Source of the DNA: Gilvimarinus gilvus
GTDB lineage: Bacteria; Pseudomonadota; Gammaproteobacteria; Pseudomonadales; Cellvibrionaceae
Reading direction: 5' to 3'
Assembly (NCBI RefSeq): GCF_030518155.1
Contig: NZ_JAULRU010000731.1
Location: 62,001-126,000 of the forward strand
Length of the DNA stretch: 64,000 bases
Under the pieces are notes generated by a model, which saw only the letters and a list, made by a program, of their open reading frames with translations, made no database searches and had not been told where the DNA came from. The position numbers and the translations under genes were made by a program. This document shows, piece by piece, positions 8,548-17,308 of the stretch; position 1 is the stretch's first letter, and the number at the start of each line of letters is the position of its first letter.

Positions 8548-10230
8548 TTACGGCTGGCCTCGCAGTATGGCGTCACCCATGCCGGGCGGGTGGAACATAA
8601 CGCCGTCGCTGCGCGTAATACTGCTTTTGGCCGCGCCGGTGGTTGTTTTACTGCCGGCCTCTACCGGACAGCTGCCGTTGTCGCGGTAGTAAAGTGCCGT
8701 TGCCAGGCGAGCTTCATTGCTATCACCCAGGGAATGTTCGTAATCATCGGCGACGACGCAGCCAGGTAATTCCGAAGCATCAGCACTATTGTTATCACCG
8801 GGGAAGAAGCCCCCAGCGTAATCACCAAACCCTTTGGCGTTTGCCCCTTTAAATTGAATGGTGAAATAAGACAGACCGCAATTATCAACCACATAAGCGC
8901 CGTACGGCTTGCCGCAAGTGGGGTTGCCAACCTGAATCACTTCCACATCGACGCCGGCCAAACCATTCATAATTGCCTCTGACGCAGAGCAGGTGTTACC
9001 ACCGGTGAGTACGAACACTCGATTCAGGTCTAAGGTGGGCAGGGCTTGGCCTACCGGCTCAGAGAAGCCCAGGGTTGTACTGTGAAATTGTATTGGCTCT
9101 ATGGTATTGCCGTTAAACGGGTCTGTGGTTGGGTGTTTGTCGTTAAATTCGGTGGTGTAGAAGTCCTTTCCGGCAGTATTGCTGCCCCCTATCATATAAC
9201 CCAATTCGCTGGCGATATCCAAATAGCCGCCGCCATTGTAGCGAATATCCAGTATCAAATCGGACACGCCGCTATTGGCGAAACTCTCTATGGCGATTGC
9301 CAGGTCGGTCTCGGCGGTGGCGATGTGGTTATTAAAGAGCATATAGCCCACATCCCCGGTTGGCGTGCTAATAACATTGGTGGTTTGTACGGCGGAAACC
9401 GTCAGTTCACTCGCAGTGAGAACAACGTCGCGGCTGCTGCTACTGCCTAAATCTTGCACGGTAAACGTGTGTGACTGACCAACCTCAGATGGGAACAGTG
9501 CCGTATTCAGCACATCTACACCGGCTTGTGAGTCGTCGTTGACTAAATCGACGCCATCAATCGCAAGAATTCGGGCGCCGCGGGAAAGCCCCGCATCGCT
9601 GGCCGAAGAGGAGGGTACCGTGTAGGCGATCACCGCTTCGCGTGGCGGCAGGGTAGATAAAAGTACCCATTGCAAACCATAACCGACACTGACGCCTGAG
9701 TCTTGGCGCGTGCGATAGGTATCTGTATTTTCGTACCAGTGGAATTGGTCTTTAAGGGCGCCAGACGGCGTCCTTTCTTCAGTTACCAGAAGACTAAAGT
9801 AGGTGGTTGTGTCATAGAGAATGGGGTTGCGATCGATAATCTCGTCGTACCAAAGGTAAAACTCGTTGCTGAAAGAACGCAAAAAGACGTTTTCATCAAT
9901 GTAAGTGCCCGCCATATCCGGATATGGTTCACCGTTGTAGGGGGCAACCCCTTGGCGTGGGTTTTCGCACAGAGACCAGTAGTCGTCCATATTCGGAAAT
10001 GCGCCCTGTTCCCAAACGAAGTCTTCGCCACTGCCGCTAACCGAGCTGGACGAACTGCTTACTGAGCTGGAGGAGCTGCTAACGGAGCTGGACGAGCTGC
10101 TGCCAACGACGTCTTCCAGAGAGTCGCCGCTGCTGCTGCCTCCGCCACAGGCGCTTAGCGCTACAGCTGAAAGCAGTGCCCCCAGCAGGGCCAGCTGGCG
10201 TGTGTAGGGTGTTTGGGTCGAGTTTAACAT
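8548..10230 (-). CDS. S41-family (C-terminal processing) peptidase lipoprotein
   Basis: A 560-residue serine protease. It has a lipobox LSAC (Cys28), then a low-complexity serine linker (about 44-68) like that of the GH10 xylanase here. A PDZ-like segment (GLSRGARILAIDGVDL, about 214-229) precedes the S41 catalytic domain (about 285-480) with LILDIRYNGGGY and the catalytic serine in TCSASEA (Ser415); Lys441 in CGKPYG is placed 26 residues on, as expected for the Ser/Lys dyad. An N-terminal domain (about 75-170, DENVFLRSFSNEFYLWYDE) is typical of the secreted S41 subfamily. Probably cell-surface, substrate unknown. Confidence 0.88.
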   Translation of the reverse strand: MLNSTQTPYTRQLALLGALLSAVALSACGGGSSSGDSLEDVVGSSSSSSVSSSSSSVSSSSSSVSGSGEDFVWEQGAFPNMDDYWSLCENPRQGVAPYNGEPYPDMAGTYIDENVFLRSFSNEFYLWYDEIIDRNPILYDTTTYFSLLVTEERTPSGALKDQFHWYENTDTYRTRQDSGVSVGYGLQWVLLSTLPPREAVIAYTVPSSSASDAGLSRGARILAIDGVDLVNDDSQAGVDVLNTALFPSEVGQSHTFTVQDLGSSSSRDVVLTASELTVSAVQTTNVISTPTGDVGYMLFNNHIATAETDLAIAIESFANSGVSDLILDIRYNGGGYLDIASELGYMIGGSNTAGKDFYTTEFNDKHPTTDPFNGNTIEPIQFHSTTLGFSEPVGQALPTLDLNRVFVLTGGNTCSASEAIMNGLAGVDVEVIQVGNPTCGKPYGAYVVDNCGLSYFTIQFKGANAKGFGDYAGGFFPGDNNSADASELPGCVVADDYEHSLGDSNEARLATALYYRDNGSCPVEAGSKTTTGAAKSSITRSDGVMFHPPGMGDAILRGQP

Positions 10231-10263
10231 TGCGTGCTTATCTCCTTGCCGCAGTTTCAGTTA

Positions 10264-10295
10264 TGGTAATGAGTAGATAGTAATCAACATTACCA
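10264..10295. promoter_or_regulatory. Inverted repeat upstream of the S41 protease gene
   Basis: TGGTAATG (10264-10271) and CATTACCA (10288-10295) form a perfect 8-base inverted repeat with a 16-base spacer, 34 bases upstream of the protease start. It may be an operator; no regulator is assigned. Confidence 0.3.
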
Positions 10296-10302
10296 GAAGT
10301 CG

Positions 10303-10318
10303 CGGGTGTGAACACCCG
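10303..10318 (-). terminator. Hairpin after ubiB
   Basis: A 7-base perfect stem (CGGGTGT/ACACCCG) with a 2-base centre lies about 26 bases downstream of the ubiB stop on the minus strand. There is no U-tract, so it is a weak terminator candidate at best. Confidence 0.3.
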
Positions 10319-10343
10319 TTAATCAATAAAGTTTGTGTCGGTG

Positions 10344-12002
10344 TTAGCGTTTTAGTGTCAGCAAAATAGTGCCGATGGCAGCCAGAGCCCAGCTGGTGGT
10401 CGGTATATGGGTCAAATCAAGCATAGGTGCACTCGCAGACAGTATTGCCCAGTGTGGTAGCAGGCATACGATGGCACCAATAAAACTGGCGCTGGCGGCC
10501 AATGAGAGGCGCCTGCGCATGCTCGCCTTGCGCAGCTGTTCAGCGTGCTGTTGGCGCTGCTCGCTGAGTTCCTGGCGTACTTCGTCCAAATTCTGAACCT
10601 GCTGCAATGCATTGAATACCAGGTGCGGTATTTCGGGGAACTTTTCCATCCACTCCGGTCCGTAGCGTTTGAAATCCGTCCACAGGGATTTTGGGTGAAA
10701 GCGTTGTTTAAGCCAGCGCTCTAAAAATGGGTGTGCCGTTTCCCATAGGTTGAGCTCTGGGTAAAGCTGCCGGCCAAGGCCTTCGATGTTGAGCAGTGTT
10801 TTTTGCAGCAACACCAACTGGGGCTGTACTTCCATATTAAAGCGCCGCGCCGTACGAAACAGGTTAAGCAATACATGGCCAAATGAGATGTCCTTTAAGG
10901 GGCGCTCGAAGATGGGCTCACACACAGTGCGCACCGCGGCTTCCAACTCCTCGGTGCGCGTTGATTCCGGCACCCAGCCACTTTGAATGTGGAGCTCCGC
11001 GACTTGACGGTAGTCGCGCCTAAACATGGCCAGCATATTGCGGGCTAAATAGTACTGATCGGCACGATTGAGCGACCCGACAATCGCCATATCCACAGCG
11101 ATATACTGAGGTTGGTCCGGGTGTTCGCGGGCGACAAAGATATTGCCCGGGTGCATGTCGGCATGAAAAAAATTGTGCTCGAAAACCTGAGTAAAAAAGA
11201 TTTCTACACCGCGCTCGGCCAGTTTTTTCATGTTTGTATTTTGTGCATGCAACTGGTCAAGGTCGGTCACTGGAATGCCGGAAATGCGCTCCAAAACCAG
11301 AACATTGGCGCGACAGTAGTCCCACATGACTTCGGGTACATACAGCAAAGGTGAGTGCAAAAAATTGCGGCGCAACTGGGAGGCATTGGCCGCTTCACGC
11401 TGCAAGTCGAGTTCATCAAAAATAGTCGTGCGGTAATCTTCGACAATTTCAACAGGCCGCAAGCGCTTGCCGTCGCTGCTGTAGCGCTCTACCGCGCGAG
11501 CCATTAAAGTGAGTAGCCGGGTGTCCTGCTCGATGACGCGGGCTATGCCCGGGCGGATAACTTTTACGACTACTTCGCGACCATCGTGTAGAGTCGCTGC
11601 GTGGACCTGGGCGACCGACGCTGAGGCCAGAGGCTCGCGGTCAAAGTGCTTAAATATTTGATCTACGCTTTCGCCATGCGACGTCTCCACCAAGGCCAAA
11701 AACTGCTCCTTAGCAAAGGGCGGGACTCGGTCTTGCAGGGCTTTCAGCTCGGTGACGATATCCTCGGGTATCAGATCGGGGCGAGTGGAAAGCAATTGGC
11801 CAAACTTGATAAAAATAGGGCCGAGTGATTCCATGGCTAGACGCAAACGTTGACCGCGACTGTAGTTGCGTTGGGGGAACAGGCTAAGGGGCAACAGTAA
11901 TAGCCTCAGCCACCAGGGTAAGCTGTGGCGAGGTAGCAAAAGGTCAAGGCGGTAACGGGCAGCCGTAACAAGAATTTTTAGAAGTCGAAACAAACTGGTC
12001 AT
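10344..12002 (-). CDS. ubiB: Ubiquinone biosynthesis kinase-like protein UbiB
   Basis: ABC1/ADCK/UbiB atypical kinase-like protein needed for ubiquinone synthesis. At 552 residues it is full length. The family KxGQ motif is KFGQ at residues 66-69, followed by [12 protein letters not shown]; the nucleotide-binding lysine lies in VVVKVIRPG, and the catalytic and metal loop is [10 protein letters not shown], then VDMAIVG. Two hydrophobic helices close the C-terminus (about 500-550), the usual membrane anchor. The gene overlaps ubiJ by four bases, so translation is probably coupled in the order ubiE-ubiJ-ubiB. Confidence 0.96.
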   Translation of the reverse strand: MTSLFRLLKILVTAARYRLDLLLPRHSLPWWLRLLLLPLSLFPQRNYSRGQRLRLAMESLGPIFIKFGQLLSTRPDLIPEDIVTELKALQDRVPPFAKEQFLALVETSHGESVDQIFKHFDREPLASASVAQVHAATLHDGREVVVKVIRPGIARVIEQDTRLLTLMARAVERYSSDGKRLRPVEIVEDYRTTIFDELDLQREAANASQLRRNFLHSPLLYVPEVMWDYCRANVLVLERISGIPVTDLDQLHAQNTNMKKLAERGVEIFFTQVFEHNFFHADMHPGNIFVAREHPDQPQYIAVDMAIVGSLNRADQYYLARNMLAMFRRDYRQVAELHIQSGWVPESTRTEELEAAVRTVCEPIFERPLKDISFGHVLLNLFRTARRFNMEVQPQLVLLQKTLLNIEGLGRQLYPELNLWETAHPFLERWLKQRFHPKSLWTDFKRYGPEWMEKFPEIPHLVFNALQQVQNLDEVRQELSEQRQQHAEQLRKASMRRRLSLAASASFIGAIVCLLPHWAILSASAPMLDLTHIPTTSWALAAIGTILLTLKR

Positions 12003-12622
12003 TGCGGTTGTGCATTCCCTGTGCTCGCTAGTCGCTCTATTCTGGCTTGGAGTCGGTCCAGTGCTAGGCGTGTTTGGTTGATGTCTGCGCTAAAGAGCTC
12101 AAACTCATTGCGGCCTAATCCGGAACCGCTCTCTTCGCGTAAATACTCGCCACCGAGGCGTTCGGCACTGGCAACACGTTCTTCGCCCCAGTGTTTGGCT
12201 TGGCGAAAATGCTTCGCCATAAAGTGCGCCGGTAGTGTGCCAATGGCATCGGCCAGCCACATCTCCCAGTCGATATCTAGTGTGTTGAATATGTTTTGCA
12301 ATTCTACCAGCAGCTGAGTGCTGCCGGTCAGGGTCACACCTGTACCATGCAGGCTATGAACATCGCTGGCAGCGACTTGTAACAATTGATCCATGCGCCC
12401 GCTCAGTGAGCTGGTGATGTCTCCGTCGTAAAATTGTTGTAGCTTTATGTTTGCGCCCGGCAGTATATAAAGGGTAATTTGCGGCGCGCGGCAGTGAATC
12501 GCTAAACATTGCCCCTCTAGTGCCTGCAGTCGTAACCGACTGCCAGGGTCGTAAGCCAGAGATTTGTGGCAAAGGGTTTCCAGCGCGCTGGCGAGTGCAG
12601 CGACAGCGGTGCTACCAAGCAT
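11999..12622 (-). CDS. ubiJ: Ubiquinone biosynthesis accessory factor UbiJ
   Basis: SCP2-domain accessory factor of the Ubi complex, binding polyprenyl lipids. 207 residues; the SCP2 fold covers about 20-115, and a helical C-terminus (about 165-200) ends the protein. The assignment leans on its invariant position between ubiE and ubiB, with 1-base and 4-base overlaps, together with the SCP2-like pattern [18 protein letters not shown]. Confidence 0.9.
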   Translation of the reverse strand: MLGSTAVAALASALETLCHKSLAYDPGSRLRLQALEGQCLAIHCRAPQITLYILPGANIKLQQFYDGDITSSLSGRMDQLLQVAASDVHSLHGTGVTLTGSTQLLVELQNIFNTLDIDWEMWLADAIGTLPAHFMAKHFRQAKHWGEERVASAERLGGEYLREESGSGLGRNEFELFSADINQTRLALDRLQARIERLASTGNAQPQ

Positions 12623-13371
12623 TAGGGTTTAATTCCCGTATGCAGAGCGACAATTCCGCCGGTCATGTTGTGATACTCCGTCATAACAAAACCGGCATTA
12701 TCCATCATACTCTGGAGCGTTTTTTGATCTGGGTGCATGCGAATCGATTCCGCCAAATAACGGTAGCTATCGGCGTCTCCGGTGACCCACTTGCCCATGT
12801 TGGGCAAAATCTTGAATGAGTAGGTATCGTAGACTTTTTCTAGCATGGCATTGGTGGGCTTGGAAAACTCCAGTACCAGTAATTTACCGCCGGGTTTTAA
12901 TACCCGCAGCATAGAGGCGAGCGCCACGTCTTTATCCGTCACATTGCGCAGGCCAAAGGCGATCGTAATTCGGTCAAAGGTGTTGTCCGCAAAGGGCAAA
13001 AACTGGGCGTCGGCTTGAGCCACATCGAGATTGCCAACAACCCCCTTGTCCAGCAGTTTATCGCGGCCGACTTTGAGCATAGAGTCGTTGATGTCGGCCA
13101 AGATTACCAAGCCATCTTTACCGACCTGGCGGGCAAACTGGTATGAGAGGTCGCCTGTCCCACCGGCAATATCCAATACTTTGTGACCCGGGCGGACGGC
13201 CGCTTTTTCAATGGTCAGGCGTTTCCAGAGGCGATGCACACCGCCGGACATGAGGTCGTTCATCAGGTCGTACTTGCCCGCTACCGAGTGGAATACGCTG
13301 GCTACCCGCTCAGCTTTTTTATCGGTGTCGACGGTTTCAAACCCAAAGTGGGTGGTTTTCTTATCGCTCAT
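12622..13371 (-). CDS. ubiE: Ubiquinone/menaquinone C-methyltransferase UbiE
   Basis: SAM-dependent methyltransferase for the C-methylation step of ubiquinone (and menaquinone) synthesis. 249 residues. The SAM-binding motif [10 protein letters not shown] is at about 67-76. The family signatures [17 protein letters not shown] and the later [27 protein letters not shown] and [16 protein letters not shown] are all present. First gene of the ubiE-ubiJ-ubiB operon; 78 bases separate it from the RDD gene start side upstream. Confidence 0.97.
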   Translation of the reverse strand: MSDKKTTHFGFETVDTDKKAERVASVFHSVAGKYDLMNDLMSGGVHRLWKRLTIEKAAVRPGHKVLDIAGGTGDLSYQFARQVGKDGLVILADINDSMLKVGRDKLLDKGVVGNLDVAQADAQFLPFADNTFDRITIAFGLRNVTDKDVALASMLRVLKPGGKLLVLEFSKPTNAMLEKVYDTYSFKILPNMGKWVTGDADSYRYLAESIRMHPDQKTLQSMMDNAGFVMTEYHNMTGGIVALHTGIKP

Positions 13372-13449
13372 TGCGTCGCCTGTTTCGCGCCTTTCGTGGG
13401 AGGAGTATTGTACATTGAAGCGCCGCAGGCGTCAGTCATCGCTCACCTG

Positions 13450-13926
13450 CTATGGCGCATTCTCTTTATTCTCAGCCTGAATGACCAAAGTGCGGGCTAG
13501 TTTGTCATGCCAACCCTGCTTTTTCGGGTCCAGCGCAATCCATATGAAGCCCAGAAACAAAGGCAGTGCCGACAGGTAGTAACCCAAATAGCGCACCACC
13601 AGTTGCCAGCGTGCGGGTTTTTGCAGGGTGATGGCATCCACAATTACGGCACCCAGCAGCATTTTCCCTGGTGTGGCGGATTTTATCAGCCAAAATATTA
13701 GGGTAAAGGCGGCGGGCACACCGTAGTTAAGCCAAGGATTTTTGGCGCTAGCCAACAGCATGCTAAACCAGTCGCCTGAGTGCTGGTATAAGCCAATTGC
13801 CACCGCAATGACGATCGGGGTTACGACCAGTGAGTCGACAATAAACGCGAGAAAACGCAGCCAAAAGCCGGTGTAGATGGGGGTGTTGACGGTCATGGTG
13901 TTCCTTTTGTCAAATTTGTCAGTCAC
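13450..13926 (-). CDS. RDD-family membrane protein
   Basis: A 158-residue inner-membrane protein of the RDD family. The N-terminal segment GFWLRFLAFIVDSLVVTPIV carries the Arg and Asp that give the family its name, and the second conserved block is SATPGKMLLGAVIVDA. Three or so transmembrane segments. Function is unknown for most members; some relate to Na+/H+ exchange. It is upstream of ubiE on the same strand with a 78-base gap, and divergent from the YeeE-like pair. Confidence 0.85.
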   Translation of the reverse strand: MTDKFDKRNTMTVNTPIYTGFWLRFLAFIVDSLVVTPIVIAVAIGLYQHSGDWFSMLLASAKNPWLNYGVPAAFTLIFWLIKSATPGKMLLGAVIVDAITLQKPARWQLVVRYLGYYLSALPLFLGFIWIALDPKKQGWHDKLARTLVIQAENKENAP

Positions 13927-13975
13927 TTTGTCATAAGTGTGCCGTAATTGGCTGGCAATGGCGACTCAATGGTGG

Positions 13976-14003
13976 CATAGGCCCATTAAATAGGGGGCCT
14001 ATG
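13976..14003. promoter_or_regulatory. Perfect 9-bp inverted repeat next to a sigma-54 promoter
   Basis: CATAGGCCC (13976-13984) and GGGCCTATG (13995-14003) are exact complements with a 10-base spacer, ending three bases before the -24 element of the YeeE-pair promoter. Its place in the upstream region of a sigma-54 promoter makes it a candidate activator or repressor site, though enhancer sites usually lie further upstream. Confidence 0.4.
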
Positions 14004-14006
14004 GTT

Positions 14007-14021
14007 TGGCCTCAAACTTGC
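14007..14021 (+). promoter_or_regulatory. Sigma-54 (-24/-12) promoter for the YeeE/YedE pair
   Basis: TGGC at 14007-14010 and TTGC at 14018-14021 give the GG and GC dinucleotides with the exact 12-base pitch of the RpoN consensus. Transcription would start near 14033, before the ATG at 14068. The same TGGCCT-N5-TTGC layout is found before the dioxygenase gene at 16356. The FisR-like activator coded between the two is the obvious partner. Confidence 0.75.
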
Positions 14022-14067
14022 TCTAACGGTTTAAGTGTATGCAATTCAACGATCGGGTGGTGAACTT

Positions 14068-14478
14068 ATGACTCAATTTTTACCGGCACTGGCCGGAGGT
14101 CTGCTTATTGGCGCCTCGGCGGTAGGTCTGCTTTATTGGTTGGGACGGATTGCCGGCATCAGCGGTATTTTGTGGGGAGCATTAAGTGGCGCCGCTGATA
14201 ACTTGTGGCGCTGGGTATTTGTGGCGGGGTTGCTCGGCGGTGCCTGGCTGTTTCATGCGCTCAGTGGCGTGCATTATCCCGCACCCAGTCAGTTGCCAAT
14301 GTGGCAGGCGATATTGGGTGGCTTGGTGGTGGGTATCGGAGTCAAACTTGGCAGCGGTTGTACCAGTGGTCACGGGGTGTGCGGTATTGGCCGTTTATCG
14401 CCGCGCTCGATTGTGGCCACCATGCTGTTTATGTCTACCGGTATTGCCACGGTTTACCTGATTCGCCACATTCTTTAA
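14068..14478 (+). CDS. YeeE/YedE (sulphur transport) half-protein, N-terminal type
   Basis: A 136-residue inner-membrane protein of the YeeE/YedE family, whose members bring thiosulfate or sulfane sulfur into the cell. About four hydrophobic segments are visible. The family cysteine signature is present as GSGCTSGHGVCG near residues 92-103. The ATG at 14068 is preferred over the upstream GTG at 14035, because the sigma-54 start site falls at about 14033 and GGTGG sits before 14068. It is followed after nine bases by the second half-protein; together they equal one full-length YeeE. The pair probably forms one transporter. Confidence 0.88.
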   Translation: MTQFLPALAGGLLIGASAVGLLYWLGRIAGISGILWGALSGAADNLWRWVFVAGLLGGAWLFHALSGVHYPAPSQLPMWQAILGGLVVGIGVKLGSGCTSGHGVCGIGRLSPRSIVATMLFMSTGIATVYLIRHIL

Positions 14479-14487
14479 GGAGGCTCT

Positions 14488-14901
14488 ATGAAAAATACAT
14501 TCGCATTGTTCTGTGGTCTTTTGTTTGGGGCGGGCCTGGCGATGTCGGGTATGACCGATACGGCTAAAGTGCTGGGTTTTTTGGATATATTGGGTGCTTG
14601 GGATCCGACGCTTATATTTGTGATGGGGGGCGCTGTGGCGGCTACATTACTGGGCTTTCACTGGGTGCTTAAATGCCAAAGCCCTGTGTGCGCCGATCGC
14701 TTTCAATTGCCGGCCGGCCGGAGCGTCGATCGCAAGCTTGTTGCCGGATCAGCCATGTTCGGCATTGGCTGGGGGATTTATGGCTATTGCCCGGGGCCGG
14801 CGATGTCGGCTTTAGTGTACCTGGATGTGCAAACCTTTGCCTTTGTGGCCGCTATGTTGGCGGGCATGGCAGGCGTAGCGCTTGTGCAGAAAAAAGTCTA
14901 A
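14488..14901 (+). CDS. YeeE/YedE-related half-protein, C-terminal type (DUF6691)
   Basis: Partner of the preceding gene: 137 residues, about four hydrophobic segments, start MKNTFALFCGLLFGAGLAMS with GGAGGC upstream. Family features are LAMSGMTDTAKVLGFLD at about 18-34 and the second conserved cysteine motif YCPGPA near residues 106-111. Such split pairs are common in proteobacteria next to persulfide dioxygenases. It converges on the regulator gene with a 7-base gap, so the two transcripts run into each other. Confidence 0.88.
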   Translation: MKNTFALFCGLLFGAGLAMSGMTDTAKVLGFLDILGAWDPTLIFVMGGAVAATLLGFHWVLKCQSPVCADRFQLPAGRSVDRKLVAGSAMFGIGWGIYGYCPGPAMSALVYLDVQTFAFVAAMLAGMAGVALVQKKV

Positions 14902-14908
14902 TCGGCGA

Positions 14909-16225
14909 TCAGTTTTCTTTTAGCTTCCGGTACAGAGTTCGCACACTGATACCGGCGGCTTTGGCGGCGGCCTGTTTGTCGCCGCCATGCTCTTCCAGTA
15001 ATTTCTCCAGGTGCCGTAATTGCAAAGACTTAAAGTCCTGCTCCGGGTTGAGCGTTTGTATGGACTCTTGGTGGTGGCGCTCGCAGGCCCGGTCCGCCGC
15101 CACAGCCCACTCTAATGTTGTGGTGCTGATTTCAGTGCTGTTTTCTAGTAGACAGGCTCGTTCCAGAACGTTGCGCAACTCGCGTATATTGCCTTGAAAG
15201 GACTGATCGCTTAACCACCTTTCGGCGCTCGGGGTCAGCGTTAAACGCGATTGTAGTTTGTGCAAAAGAGCGCTGGCGACTAAAGGGATATCCTCGCGTC
15301 GTTCACGCAATGGCGGTAGGCAAATAGGAAATACATTGATGCGAAAATAGAGGTCCTGACGAAACTTGCCGTCCGCCACCATAGTCTTCAGATTTTTATG
15401 AGTGGCGCAAACCAAACGAAAGTCGGCCGGTTGCGGTTGCACACTGCCGATTGGGCGGTAAGTGCCCGATTCTATAAGGCGCAGAAGTTTAACTTGTAGA
15501 TGCAGGGGAATATCCCCAACCTCATCTAAAAACAAAGTGCCGCCCTGAGCGGATTCGACTAGGCCTCGTTTGCGGTAGCTTGCGCCAGTAAATGCGCCCT
15601 TTAAGTGGCCGAATAATTCGCTTTCAAACAGTGTGTCAGTAAGTCCCGCGCACTCGACAATGACAAAAGGCTTGTCACGGCGGGGACTGGCATCGTGTAC
15701 GGCGCGAGCTGCGAGCTCCTTGCCAGTACCGGACTCCCCCAGCAGCAATACAGATGCTTCGCTGGGACCGACCCGATTGATTAAATCAACGGCATTGTTA
15801 AAGGCAGGGCTGGTGCCTACCATTTTGGGGGTAGATACATCGACACTGGCGGTGCGAACGGGCTTGAGTAACTCAACAAAATATTTTAGCTGGCCGTACT
15901 GCCCCTTGATAGGAATCATTTGAACATCGACATGCTCGCGACCGCGCGGTGTGTTGTGAATGTGTAGCACACGCTCTTTTCTGCCAGACTCCTTACAAGC
16001 TGCCAGAGGGCAAGATTCACCGGCTTGATCGCAGGGGCGGTCGTAACCATGGGAAACCTGATAACAATGTGGTGTGCGGACCGGGTCAATAGCGCCAAAG
16101 GTTGAGGTGTATAAGTCGTTGGCGGCCAACACCTTGTAGTCGGCACTCATTAATATTGCTGGGCAATCGTAGCCGTCCAGCATACGGGCGGTATCGAGTT
16201 CGGTGTCCCGGACAATTATTTGCAT
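14909..16225 (-). CDS. fisR: Sigma-54-dependent activator, FisR-like sulfane-sulfur sensor
   Basis: A 438-residue enhancer-binding protein. The N-terminal PAS-like domain (about 10-130) contains Cys54, Cys65 and Cys72, the spacing (11 then 7) of the three sensing cysteines reported for FisR of Cupriavidus, which reacts with polysulfide. The AAA+ domain has Walker A GESGTGKE (about 163-170), GAFTGA (about 210-215, sigma-54 contact) and Walker [12 protein letters not shown]. The C-terminus is a Fis-type helix-turn-helix ([20 protein letters not shown]). The ATG at 16225 with AAGG upstream is preferred over a GTG at 16291. It is divergent from the dioxygenase gene, which it likely activates. Confidence 0.9.
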   Translation of the reverse strand: MQIIVRDTELDTARMLDGYDCPAILMSADYKVLAANDLYTSTFGAIDPVRTPHCYQVSHGYDRPCDQAGESCPLAACKESGRKERVLHIHNTPRGREHVDVQMIPIKGQYGQLKYFVELLKPVRTASVDVSTPKMVGTSPAFNNAVDLINRVGPSEASVLLLGESGTGKELAARAVHDASPRRDKPFVIVECAGLTDTLFESELFGHLKGAFTGASYRKRGLVESAQGGTLFLDEVGDIPLHLQVKLLRLIESGTYRPIGSVQPQPADFRLVCATHKNLKTMVADGKFRQDLYFRINVFPICLPPLRERREDIPLVASALLHKLQSRLTLTPSAERWLSDQSFQGNIRELRNVLERACLLENSTEISTTTLEWAVAADRACERHHQESIQTLNPEQDFKSLQLRHLEKLLEEHGGDKQAAAKAAGISVRTLYRKLKEN

Positions 16226-16355
16226 TGTGTCAGCCTTGTCTAAGTTTATGTCAATTATGGCAAAAAACTCAGCTGGCTGCTGTGTTACCACTGGATCTAG
16301 GTTGAAAGCCTATAAAAATCAAAGAGTTGGGGCTTTTTGCTGCATTGTGGAATCT

Positions 16356-16370
16356 TGGCCTAGGGGTTGC
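16356..16370 (+). promoter_or_regulatory. Sigma-54 (-24/-12) promoter for the persulfide dioxygenase operon
   Basis: TGGC at 16356-16359 and TTGC at 16367-16370 show the strict RpoN spacing. The start site would be near 16382, just before the AGGAGG-like ribosome binding site at 16392-16397. An 8-base inverted repeat (TAGGGGTT 16361-16368, AACCCCTA 16383-16390) spans the promoter and leader. The 130 bases between the regulator start and this promoter are where activator sites would be expected. Confidence 0.78.
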
Positions 16371-16405
16371 AATACAACGTATAACCCCTAACGGAGGAAT
16401 GAACT

Positions 16406-17308
16406 GTGGAAAAAGTCACCTTACCCTTTGCCGCCGATATGAATCTGCATCCGGTGGTGATTGCCTTTTTTGATGAGCCCACTAATACCTTCTCGTATAT
16501 CGTGAAGGACCCGGAGTCGGAAGCTTGTGCCGTGGTGGATTCGGTGATGGAGATTGATTATGCCTCGGGGCGTACCGATTTAAGTGGTGCCGATAAAATC
16601 ATCGAGTATATCCGCGATAATGGCTGGAGACTTGAGTGGATTATTGAGACTCATGTGCACGCCGACCATTTATCCGCCGCGCCTTATATTCAGGAAAAGC
16701 TCGGCGGTAAGCTCGGCATTGGCGATCAGATTACTCTGGTGCAGGAAACGTTTGCCAAGGTTTTTAATGAGGGCACGGACTTCGCTCGCGATGGTTCCCA
16801 GTTTGATCGGTTGTTTGCTGACGGAGACACCTACACTATTGGCAGTATGACCGCATTTGCGCTGCACACACCGGGGCATACGCCTGCCTGCATGACGCAT
16901 GTTATTGGCGATGCGTCTTTTGTGGGGGACACCCTGTTTATGCCAGACGGCGGCACAGCGCGGGCAGACTTTCCCGGTGGCGATGCCAAAACACTGTATC
17001 GGTCCATCGGCCGGGTGTTGTCGTTGCCAGACGATATGCGCCTTTTTATGTGTCACGACTATTTACCTAACGGCCGTCCCGCGGCATGGGAGACGACGGT
17101 GGGCGACGAGAGGGCTGCCAATATTCATGTTAGGGAGGGTATTGGTGAGCAGGAATTTGTCAGCATGCGTCAGGCGCGCGATGCGACTTTGGGCATGCCT
17201 AAGCTAATTTTGCCGAGCCTGCAGGTCAATATGCGAGCGGGTCATTTGCCGCCGCCTGAAGACAATGGGCAGGTATTTCTGAAAGTACCGTTAAACACCC
17301 TATCGTGA
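16406..17308 (+). CDS. Persulfide dioxygenase (metallo-beta-lactamase fold)
   Basis: ETHE1/Blh-type persulfide dioxygenase: oxidises glutathione persulfide to sulfite with one non-haem iron. 300 residues. The metal motif is THVHADH (His83, His85, Asp87, His88), with HTPGHT near 152-157 and VGDTLF near 172-177 adding ligands; the long insertion and the C-terminal extension ending in GHLPPPEDNG are typical of the bacterial type often found beside sulfide:quinone reductase. GTG start at 16406 with ACGGAGGA 9 bases upstream; an ATG start in another frame at 16399 is not coding. No rhodanese domain. It is under a sigma-54 promoter and overlaps the SulP gene by four bases. Confidence 0.92.
   Translation: MEKVTLPFAADMNLHPVVIAFFDEPTNTFSYIVKDPESEACAVVDSVMEIDYASGRTDLSGADKIIEYIRDNGWRLEWIIETHVHADHLSAAPYIQEKLGGKLGIGDQITLVQETFAKVFNEGTDFARDGSQFDRLFADGDTYTIGSMTAFALHTPGHTPACMTHVIGDASFVGDTLFMPDGGTARADFPGGDAKTLYRSIGRVLSLPDDMRLFMCHDYLPNGRPAAWETTVGDERAANIHVREGIGEQEFVSMRQARDATLGMPKLILPSLQVNMRAGHLPPPEDNGQVFLKVPLNTLS

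Noticed and set aside
14035-14067. Upstream GTG start for the first YeeE-like gene
   Set aside because: It would fall at the predicted sigma-54 start site, leaving no leader; the ATG at 14068 has a ribosome binding site.
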